Source: Muribaculaceae bacterium (GTDB lineage Bacteria; Bacteroidota; Bacteroidia; Bacteroidales; Muribaculaceae). Taken from it: a DNA stretch of 12,338 nt. The notes below the pieces were generated by a model, which was given only the letters and a program-made list of their open reading frames with translations, was not told the DNA's origin and searched no databases. Below, one piece after another: positions 6,893-12,338 of the stretch. The translations under genes and the position numbers were made by a program. Where the stretch lies: assembly GCA_020026215.1 (NCBI GenBank), contig JAHHQT010000056.1, forward strand, positions 1-12,338, written 5' to 3'. How positions within the stretch are numbered: position 1 is the stretch's first letter; every line of letters begins with the position of its first letter.

Positions 6893-8038
6893 ATGTTAAC
6901 ATATGAATTTTTTCAAAATTATTGGTGGCTGCTAATATCTTTATTAGGTGCGATTTTGGTATTTCTGCTTTTTGTTCAAGGCGGACAAAGCATGATACCA
7001 TGTATTAAAGACCAAACACAACGCGCATTACTGATTAATTCAATAGGCCGCAAATGGGAGTTGACTTTTACGTCACTTGTAGTATTCGGCGGTGCATTCT
7101 TTGCTTCTTTCCCACTATTCTATTCTACAAGTTTTGGTGGTGCATACTGGTTATGGATGATTATCCTGTTCAGCTTCATCGTTCAAGCCATTTCCTTTAA
7201 ATATCGCATGAAATCAGGCAATGTTTACGGATACAAGACTTATGACACTCTATTGTTCATCAATGGTATAGTTGGTCCTGTTTTGCTTGGCGTAGCTGTC
7301 AGCATGATGTTCTTTGGTGCTGAATTTAGCGTAAACAAAGTGAATATCTTGAACACAAGCGTTTCAACCAGCATTTCACAATGGAGCTCCACTCACGGTA
7401 TTGAAGCCATTTTTAATGCAAAAAATTTGGTTTTAGGCGTTGCTGTTCTATTCTTGGCAAGAGTTCAAGCCTCTTTATATTTCATCAATAACATTGACAA
7501 CGAAACATTCTACAAAAAACAAAAGAAAGAACTATTAATCAATACCGTCGTATTTTTGGTTTTCTTCTTAGGTTTCGTTGCTCTTCTATTGACAGCAACA
7601 GGCATAGAATCCAACGATGGTCAATTCAAGGAAGTGGAATACAAATATTTCAAGAACCTTATTGAAATGCCTTATTTCTTTATTTTGTTCTTGATTGGTG
7701 TTGTTATGGTATTATATGCCATCATTAAAACATTACTTAAAAGCAATTACAAAAAAGGCATCTGGTTCTCTGGAATCGGCACTATTCTTGTGGTATTGAC
7801 ATTGCTTTGCATTGCTGGATACAACAATACAGCTTACTACCCTTCTTTGTTGGACATCAACAGTTCATTGACTATCAAAAACAGTTCATCCAGTGAATTT
7901 ACTCTTAAAACGATGAGTATTGTTTCATTGATAGTTCCTATTGTTATCGGTTACATTTGGTACTCTTGGTACTCTCTCGATAAAACGAAAATCACTGAAA
8001 AGGAATTGACTGATCCAGTTAATGAAGATAAATATTAA
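6893..8038 (+). CDS. cydB: Cytochrome bd quinol oxidase subunit II
   Basis: This 381-aa subunit has about eight or nine membrane segments and is the partner of CydA (E. coli CydB is 379 aa). The start, YWWLLISLLGAILVFLLFVQGG (10-31), and the segment SIGRKWELTFTSLVVFGGAFFASFP (50-74) align by eye with E. coli WWLLVGVLLIGFAVTDGF and SIAPHWDGNQVWLITAGGALFAAWP. The acidic residues of the TDGFD stretch are replaced (VQGGQ, 28-32) and the Asp after the conserved Trp is Glu56. I believe VQGGQ is usual in Bacteroidetes CydB. The hydrophilic C-terminus (about 360-381) is charged and probably cytoplasmic. It is the last gene of the operon and ends just before the terminator at 8044-8076. No cydCD or cydX lies nearby. 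Confidence 0.93.
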   Translation: MLTYEFFQNYWWLLISLLGAILVFLLFVQGGQSMIPCIKDQTQRALLINSIGRKWELTFTSLVVFGGAFFASFPLFYSTSFGGAYWLWMIILFSFIVQAISFKYRMKSGNVYGYKTYDTLLFINGIVGPVLLGVAVSMMFFGAEFSVNKVNILNTSVSTSISQWSSTHGIEAIFNAKNLVLGVAVLFLARVQASLYFINNIDNETFYKKQKKELLINTVVFLVFFLGFVALLLTATGIESNDGQFKEVEYKYFKNLIEMPYFFILFLIGVVMVLYAIIKTLLKSNYKKGIWFSGIGTILVVLTLLCIAGYNNTAYYPSLLDINSSLTIKNSSSSEFTLKTMSIVSLIVPIVIGYIWYSWYSLDKTKITEKELTDPVNEDKY

Positions 8039-8043
8039 AACAA

Positions 8044-8076
8044 AAAAAGTCTCGTTCAAAATGGACGAGACTTTTT
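8044..8076. terminator. Bidirectional terminator between cydB and the nitroreductase gene
   Basis: A perfect 12-bp inverted repeat (AAAAAGTCTCGT at 8044-8055, ACGAGACTTTTT at 8065-8076) can add a G-U and a C-G pair, leaving a 5-nt loop. It has T-tracts on the downstream side of both strands: TTTTT at 8072-8076 for cydB, and the complement of A8042-8048 for the leftward operon. It sits between two convergent genes and probably ends both transcripts. Confidence 0.9.
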
Positions 8077-8093
8077 ATTTATAGCAAAATAAT

Positions 8094-8849
8094 TTATTCT
8101 TTAGGAAAAGGATAACCGCATTCTTCAATATAGCATTTGAATGCTGTCGAGAAAAATTCATTGTTCTTCCTATTGTAACGGATATCCGTAAAAACCTGAG
8201 CCAATGTTTCTTTGTTGTTTTCAACAACAAATTTTTTATTTTCTTCAAGTTCTTCTTTGTCATGATACAATCGCATAATGTCAGCATCAGTATAATCCTT
8301 ATATTTTTGATAATGAATGACAGCTTCCAAAGGAAGGCGTTCCACTTGTGCAGAATCATCAGCGGGGTAACCGACTGTAATTGTCACCATTGGAACAACC
8401 ATTTTCGGCAGCTCCAACACCTTTGCAATATCTGCAGCATTATAAGTAGTTGTTCCCAAATAACAGCATCCCAGACCGTTCATTTCAGCAATGGTATTAA
8501 ATTGTTGCGCAAAAATTGCCGCATCCAAAGCAGCTGCAATAAATGATTGGAAATTATTGTAACCTGGTTCTGCATGGTTCAATCTACACCATTTGACAAA
8601 GCGATTAAAATCTGCACAGAAAGTAATAACAACAGGAGCAGACATCAGTTGTGGTTGTGAAAAGTGCGCAGGAGCCAACTGCTTCTTCACATCTTCGTCA
8701 GTAGTAATCACAGCACTATATAGCTGCATATTTCCTGTTGAAGGTGCTCTCATGGCATCGTTCAGCATCTGCTCAATACCATTTAAATCAACTTTCTTGT
8801 CACTATAACGTCTTACCGTTTTTCTCTCTGAGAAATATTTCATATTCAT
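8094..8849 (-). CDS. NfsA/Frp-like FMN-dependent nitroreductase
   Basis: This 251-aa cytosolic flavoenzyme belongs to the nitroreductase fold. Motifs are the FMN-phosphate-binding RKTVRRY (9-15), APSTGNMQ (35-42), GLGCCYLG (125-132) and PMVTITVGYPAD (153-164) followed by RLPLEAVIHYQ (171-181). Length and the C-terminal extension (about 185-251, ending in CGYPFPKE) fit the NfsA/Frp group of NAD(P)H-dependent reductases, which act on nitro compounds, quinones or flavins. The natural substrate cannot be told from sequence. Its ATG (8849-8847) shares one base with the TAA of the upstream gene, so translation is probably coupled. An in-frame ATG two codons later is an alternative start. It is the last gene of a three-gene leftward run ending at the shared terminator. 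Confidence 0.9.
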   Translation of the reverse strand: MNMKYFSERKTVRRYSDKKVDLNGIEQMLNDAMRAPSTGNMQLYSAVITTDEDVKKQLAPAHFSQPQLMSAPVVITFCADFNRFVKWCRLNHAEPGYNNFQSFIAAALDAAIFAQQFNTIAEMNGLGCCYLGTTTYNAADIAKVLELPKMVVPMVTITVGYPADDSAQVERLPLEAVIHYQKYKDYTDADIMRLYHDKEELEENKKFVVENNKETLAQVFTDIRYNRKNNEFFSTAFKCYIEECGYPFPKE

Positions 8850-9502
8850 TATTCAAAAATAATATCGCCAAAAAATTCCTTACAGTGAAAATTAGGCTTT
8901 TCAGTATTAATAGGAGCCCAACTCAAATAGTGAGGCATACTGGTGGCAGAAGCACATTTATAGAAATTACCTTTGATAGCTTTTACCTTTTCCAAGTCAA
9001 GACCGACCAATTCAAAAGGAATAGCAACAACCAAATTCCAATTGAACAATCCTTCCAATTCCTGGAAAGGACTGGTACCGCATGAAGCATAGCGCTTAAT
9101 AGTTGAAATTTGCTCGTCAGTCAAGCGAGTAGGAAATTTCTTTTCTACACGGTGAGAAGAATTTACCGTTCCAATGCAATTGAATTCAAAATTCCAATAT
9201 TCATCATCACCGGGAAGTTGCATAAAGAACTCCACACAACTGTCTTCTGCTACAGGAGTGTTGTTTTTATAATTGACAGCCCTTAAATAATTGCATCTTA
9301 CAAAATAGTCTATATACAAATATTTACTACTATAAGCTACAGAAAATACAGTGATAGGATGATAAGGGAATGTTTCTTTCCAATTCACACAATTAATCCC
9401 GTATTTTGGGGCATTCATCTCCATTTCCTCACAAACTGCCTCCATATCCATTGTATCCAATGAATCCATTCTCGGCACTTTTATAACGTTATTTTCCATC
9501 AT
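8849..9502 (-). CDS. CBM9/DOMON-like carbohydrate-binding family 9 protein
   Basis: This 217-aa protein resembles the Bacteroidetes 'carbohydrate-binding family 9-like' group (CBM9_2), a beta-sandwich related to DOMON domains. Supporting segments are YLYIDYFVR (61-69), DSCVEFFMQ (87-95), YWNFEFNCIG (102-111), FNWNLVVAIPFEL (153-165), GNFYKC (178-183) and HYLSWAPINTEKPNFH (191-206) near the end. No catalytic residues are recognisable. Unlike many family members it has no signal peptide, so it seems cytoplasmic. The open frame continues 17 codons further upstream inside the LysE gene; I chose the ATG at 9502-9500 because it overlaps the LysE stop (ATGA). The next ATG (9499-9497), giving 216 aa, is equally possible. 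Function beyond possible sugar binding is unknown. Confidence 0.78.
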   Translation of the reverse strand: MMENNVIKVPRMDSLDTMDMEAVCEEMEMNAPKYGINCVNWKETFPYHPITVFSVAYSSKYLYIDYFVRCNYLRAVNYKNNTPVAEDSCVEFFMQLPGDDEYWNFEFNCIGTVNSSHRVEKKFPTRLTDEQISTIKRYASCGTSPFQELEGLFNWNLVVAIPFELVGLDLEKVKAIKGNFYKCASATSMPHYLSWAPINTEKPNFHCKEFFGDIIFE

Positions 9503-10140
9503 GAGAAGTAATCTATAATCGACATTCCACAGCCGATAACTGACATTAGACAAATCAAGCTACCAATAATAATATTGATGAGCCACATACTACGCACATT
9601 GAAATGTCCTCTCACTTTGTTGACAGAATAAGTGATAATAAACCACCACAACAAAGCCCCACAAATAATGGAAAGGAATCCAATGATATAATGATAGTAT
9701 TTAAAGTCAGGAGATGGGAAATTGAATCGGGCATAGAGACCGATAATCAGGAATATAATCAATGGATTTGAAAACGTGAATAAGAATCCCGTTATCAAGT
9801 CCTGTATATTGTTATTTTTCTTGTCAGCAGAAGGCGAATTAAGCCCTTTTGCGGGATTCTTTCGAGCAATATAAATACCGAATCCCAACAAGACCAAACT
9901 GCCAAAGAATTGCAATGCTATTTGATTCTGCTCAACGAAATCAATAATGAACGACATACCTAATCCTGCCAACAACGCATAGATTAAATCCGACAAACTC
10001 GCACCTATACCGGTATACAAGCCTGACAAACGTCCTTTATTCAATGTGCGTTGAATACATAACATTCCAATCGGACCCATCGGAGCCGACACAAGGACTC
10101 CAATAATCAATCCGTCTATTATAGCAAAAAGTACATCCAT
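9499..10140 (-). CDS. LysE-family exporter
   Basis: This 213-aa inner-membrane protein has about six hydrophobic segments (near 5-25, 40-66, 75-92, 115-135, 150-172, 186-205). It belongs to the LysE/RhtB family of small-molecule exporters, best known for amino acid efflux. Diagnostic parts are SAPMGPIGMLCIQRTLNKGR (18-37), GIGASLSDLIYALLAGLG (44-61) and GFLFTFSNPLIIFLI (118-132). A polar loop (about 94-112) follows TM3. The substrate is unknown. It is the first gene of the leftward run; its TGA overlaps the next start (ATGA). A -7 element lies at 10214-10221. Confidence 0.85.
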   Translation of the reverse strand: MDVLFAIIDGLIIGVLVSAPMGPIGMLCIQRTLNKGRLSGLYTGIGASLSDLIYALLAGLGMSFIIDFVEQNQIALQFFGSLVLLGFGIYIARKNPAKGLNSPSADKKNNNIQDLITGFLFTFSNPLIIFLIIGLYARFNFPSPDFKYYHYIIGFLSIICGALLWWFIITYSVNKVRGHFNVRSMWLINIIIGSLICLMSVIGCGMSIIDYFS

Positions 10141-10213
10141 ATATTACACACAAAGCACAATATACCTAACAAATATCAGCAAAAACGCCAATACGCACTA
10201 GGCATATATTATG

Positions 10214-10221
10214 CAAAGATA
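10214..10221 (-). promoter_or_regulatory. -7 element for the LysE/CBM9-like/nitroreductase operon
   Basis: The reverse strand reads TATCTTTG, a perfect TAnnTTTG, about 74 nt before the LysE start codon. No TTTG is found at 19-21 nt upstream, so the call is moderate. It is divergent from the promoter at 10295-10302. Confidence 0.5.
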
Positions 10222-10294
10222 ATAAATTCTCAAAAATTTTTCTTAATATAAATTTTAAAATATCACAATTTAGTCGTTATCTGACCAGTTTTAC

Positions 10295-10302
10295 TATATT
10301 TG
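10295..10302 (+). promoter_or_regulatory. -7 element for the secreted hypothetical protein gene
   Basis: TATATTTG is a perfect TAnnTTTG, 22 nt before the start codon. TTAG at 10270-10273 is a weak -33 candidate with a 21-nt spacer. The resulting leader would be only about 15-17 nt. Confidence 0.55.
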
Positions 10303-10324
10303 CAGAACACAAAAACAGCAAACC

Positions 10325-11383
10325 ATGAGAATCCTGCCCCACATCCTAACTACAATTACAATTCTCCTAACAAGTAACTACAACGCATTTTGCGAAAACC
10401 TATATCGTGATTTTCTCACTGGATTTTCCGACATATCGCAATATGAAAATGCAGAAAACTATATTTTAATCAGGAACCAAACTAATCAACAGATTTTTGA
10501 GACCCATACCTTTGAATTAAATGAACAGAATTTCACCTATCAAATACGTCTAAAAACGGAGAACAATAACATAAAATACAAATTACTGGACAATAACATT
10601 AATATGCAATATGGTATTGTCTGGAATTTCATCAACAATGAAAACTACAGTCTTCTACAAGTTTCACAAAAAGAAGACTGGGCAAACGATGATATTCTGA
10701 AGAGACGCTATTTATTAATAGAAATAGCTGAAATTACCGACGGAAACAAAAAAGATATTTTTACAAAAAAGATGTTTAACGAGGTAAGTTATGATAATGA
10801 ATATAATTCAATAAAAATACAACATCACAATCGAAAAACTACTTTTTATATAGGCAATAAAGAACTACATACTATTTTTAAAACGGAAGAACTATCCTTT
10901 ACCCCACACAATAATGTTGGATATACAGTCTCCCCTAACAGTTGCATAAGAATTAAACGCATACAATTTGAATCCTCCCCTTATAAAATAAGTATGGGAA
11001 AAACAGGCTACAATAAGCACCAATTAGACTCTCTATTTTCAAAAAGTTTTGACCCATTGGAAGGTTATTGGACCTACCTTGACCGCAATATGAATGAAAG
11101 CAAAGGTCGATTAGGAGGAAAATACCGTATTGCAATTGTTAAAGAAAACAAAAGCTACAAAATCCTATACATTGAGGGAGCAGACATGCTTCCTTATTAT
11201 TGGGAACCATACACAGTTAAGGGAAACCTTATAGAAACGCCTTTTAAAGACCATTACGACCTAGAATGGATACATGCTGAAAAAGGAACAGTTATCGATG
11301 AATCGTACGCTGAATATACAGACAGAATCTTGACATTTTACTTTCCAAAATACGAAACCAAAATACGCTTTTATCGCGAGTGA
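10325..11383 (+). CDS. Unrecognised secreted two-domain protein
   Basis: I do not recognise this 352-aa protein. Residues 1-23 (MRILPHILTTITILL, then NAFC) look like a Sec signal peptide; the Cys is not in a good lipobox. Residues about 45-215 have the rhythm of a concanavalin/LamG-like beta-sandwich: QYGIVWNF (95-102), YSLLQVS (108-114), NSIKIQHHNRKTTFYIGNKEL (161-181), then NNVGYTVSPNSCIRIKRIQF (196-215). Residues about 240-352 form a second beta-rich part, starting FDPLEGYWTYLDR (242-254), with GGKYRIAIV, YKILYIEGAD, a WEPY turn and the ending FPKYETKIRFYRE. It suggests a lipocalin-like or small barrel fold, but that is a guess. No catalytic motif is visible. It stands alone, divergent from the LysE operon. 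Codon use looks more AT-rich than in the metabolic genes (many ATA and AAT codons), consistent with low expression or more recent acquisition. Confidence 0.8.
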   Translation: MRILPHILTTITILLTSNYNAFCENLYRDFLTGFSDISQYENAENYILIRNQTNQQIFETHTFELNEQNFTYQIRLKTENNNIKYKLLDNNINMQYGIVWNFINNENYSLLQVSQKEDWANDDILKRRYLLIEIAEITDGNKKDIFTKKMFNEVSYDNEYNSIKIQHHNRKTTFYIGNKELHTIFKTEELSFTPHNNVGYTVSPNSCIRIKRIQFESSPYKISMGKTGYNKHQLDSLFSKSFDPLEGYWTYLDRNMNESKGRLGGKYRIAIVKENKSYKILYIEGADMLPYYWEPYTVKGNLIETPFKDHYDLEWIHAEKGTVIDESYAEYTDRILTFYFPKYETKIRFYRE

Positions 11384-11430
11384 CAAAAAGTTAAAGATTT
11401 GTAAACAATCATTAACGAAGTATCTTTTTA

Positions 11431-11460
11431 CAATATTTTGAAAAAATATTTGAAATATTG
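11431..11460. repeat. AT-rich inverted repeat overlapping a promoter
   Basis: CAATATTT (11431-11438) and AAATATTG (11453-11460) are perfect 8-bp inverted arms around a 14-nt centre. The right arm touches the -33 element (11449-11452) of the phosphoesterase promoter. It could be an operator, but the low complexity makes chance a real alternative. It is a poor terminator candidate, having almost no G or C in the stem. Confidence 0.35.
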
Positions 11461-11480
11461 AGATTTAAAACTTACTTTTG
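11449..11480 (+). promoter_or_regulatory. Bacteroidetes-type promoter of the phosphoesterase gene
   Basis: TTTG (11449-11452), a 20-nt spacer and TACTTTTG (11473-11480) match the Bacteroides consensus at every specified base. Transcription should begin near 11487, giving a leader of about 47 nt. The full match suits the strongly biased codon use of the gene that follows. Confidence 0.8.
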
Positions 11481-11533
11481 CGATATAGTTATATTAACTA
11501 ATAGAAATAATTTAATTTTTAAGTCTTTAAACT

Positions 11534-12338
11534 ATGTCTAAAATCACAAGAAGATCTTTTATTCAAAAGGTAGCAACAGCTGCTGCCGTTACTGCAGTCG
11601 CACCTAGTGCTGTACTTGCAGGTGAAAAAGCAGGAGCATCTAAGGCTGTTCCTGGCACAGGTGGATTTGATGCTGATGGAAGACCATTGCCTCCAAAGAA
11701 AATCATTGGCCGTGGTACTGAAATGAAAATCATCCAAATTACTGATACTCACTTGAGAGGTGATAACCAACTTTCTTTCGGTCACTGTAACACTTCTGAA
11801 ACAGTAAAGAAAGCAATGGAATATTTCCAAAAGATGCCAGAAAAAGACCTACCAGATTTCTTCGTTGCAACTGGTGACTTGGCTGATAACGGAAACCATA
11901 CTGCTTACCACAAAGTACACGATTACTTTGCTTCTCTTCCTAGACCAGTTTACTGCGTTCCTGGTAACCACGATAACCGCAAATCAATGCTTGAACTTCT
12001 TGGTGACAAAATGTGTCCGGTTAAAGAAGATATCAAACCTTATATTTGCTACACTATCGAAGACTACCCAATTCGCGTAATCTGTATTGATACTATCGTT
12101 CAAGGTAAACACTGGGGTGGTATCACAGAAAAAGTAGCTAACTGGTTGGAAGCTAAATTGGATGAACAACCAAGAAAGAAAACTCTTATCTTCACACACC
12201 ACCCACCATTTGAAGCTGGTATGGGATTCATGGATGAAGGTTTCGAAAACTTGGAAAGATTGGAAGAAATCTTGGTTCGTCATAAAGACCACATCCAACT
12301 TTGCTGCGGTCACATGCACCGTGACATCGCTTCTAACT
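11534..12338 (+). CDS. Tat-exported calcineurin-like phosphoesterase (partial, runs off the right edge)
   Basis: The frame from the ATG at 11534 is open for 268 codons to the window edge. Residues 1-29 form a twin-arginine signal: TRRSFIQ (5-11), an Ala/Val-rich core and a VLA cleavage site near 29. A Gly/Pro-rich linker (about 30-60) follows. The catalytic domain carries all five metal-site motifs of calcineurin-like phosphoesterases: DTH (71-73), GD (114-115), GNHD (144-147), THH (221-223) and GHMH (259-262). Spacing and the WLEAKLDE segment resemble the class III cyclic nucleotide phosphodiesterase (CpdA-like) group, but the substrate could be another phosphodiester or phosphomonoester. 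Placement in the periplasm or on the surface would argue against a role in cytosolic cAMP turnover. Codons are strongly biased (many GGT, GCT, ACT, AAC), suggesting high expression. Confidence 0.92.
   Translation, partial: MSKITRRSFIQKVATAAAVTAVAPSAVLAGEKAGASKAVPGTGGFDADGRPLPPKKIIGRGTEMKIIQITDTHLRGDNQLSFGHCNTSETVKKAMEYFQKMPEKDLPDFFVATGDLADNGNHTAYHKVHDYFASLPRPVYCVPGNHDNRKSMLELLGDKMCPVKEDIKPYICYTIEDYPIRVICIDTIVQGKHWGGITEKVANWLEAKLDEQPRKKTLIFTHHPPFEAGMGFMDEGFENLERLEEILVRHKDHIQLCCGHMHRDIASN

Noticed and set aside
8075..8359. 94-codon open frame on the reverse strand overlapping the nitroreductase
   Set aside because: It lies in another frame of a well-supported gene, its product looks like a random Lys/Leu/Ile-rich sequence, and its end runs into the terminator.
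10202..10214. Near-palindrome GCATA-TAT-TATGC next to the LysE operon -7 element
   Set aside because: The arms are 5 bp and AT-rich, which is well within chance for this intergenic region.
11519..12319. Reverse-strand open frames at 11519-11830 and 11984-12319
   Set aside because: They are shadows of the phosphoesterase gene on the forward strand, which has all its catalytic motifs. Their products are rich in Ser, Cys and Phe, as expected of antisense frames.

Overview
The window looks like chromosomal DNA from a Bacteroidetes bacterium, most likely order Bacteroidales. The sequence is AT-rich. Several genes are preceded by the Bacteroidetes vegetative promoter signature (-7 element TAnnTTTG, in the best cases with a -33 TTTG 19-20 nt upstream). 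Ribosome binding sites are weak. Two small lineage-typical families are present (DUF4494 and DUF4492), and the transketolase and CydA/CydB have the forms I associate with Bacteroidales. I cannot name the genus. No rRNA, tRNA, CRISPR array, insertion sequence or phage gene is visible. This is mostly core metabolism, not an accessory island.

Layout, left to right. (1) 1-42: the first 14 codons of a leftward gene with a signal peptide. (2) 200-3760: a leftward two-gene operon, an FHS/FucP-like MFS transporter followed 23 nt later by transketolase, with a near-consensus promoter (3730-3760) and a strong terminator (200-242). (3) 3782-4959: a leftward pair, a DUF4494 protein then the YggS-type PLP homeostasis protein, ending in a terminator that overlaps the yggS stop codon. 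(4) 5036-8076: a rightward operon encoding a 74-residue DUF4492 membrane protein, CydA and CydB (cytochrome bd quinol oxidase). It ends in a hairpin that can serve both strands. (5) 8094-10221: a leftward run of three overlapping genes, a LysE-family exporter, a cytoplasmic CBM9/DOMON-like protein and a nitroreductase. (6) 10295-11383: a rightward gene for a secreted two-domain protein I do not recognise. (7) 11449-12338: a consensus promoter and the first 268 codons of a Tat-type exported calcineurin-like phosphoesterase, cut by the right edge.

How they fit together: the MFS/transketolase operon suggests sugar uptake joined to the non-oxidative pentose phosphate pathway. The cyd operon gives a high-affinity terminal oxidase, useful to an anaerobe or microaerophile meeting traces of oxygen. 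YggS buffers pyridoxal phosphate. The other cluster joins a flavoenzyme, a putative carbohydrate-recognising protein and a small-molecule exporter whose shared substrate is unknown.

I did not find a clearly new multi-gene system. The most useful leads are: DUF4492 as a candidate small subunit of bd oxidase; the loss of the usual coupling acids in the MFS transporter; the substitutions of acidic channel residues in CydB; the overlapping LysE/CBM9-like/nitroreductase operon; and the unrecognised secreted protein at 10325-11383.
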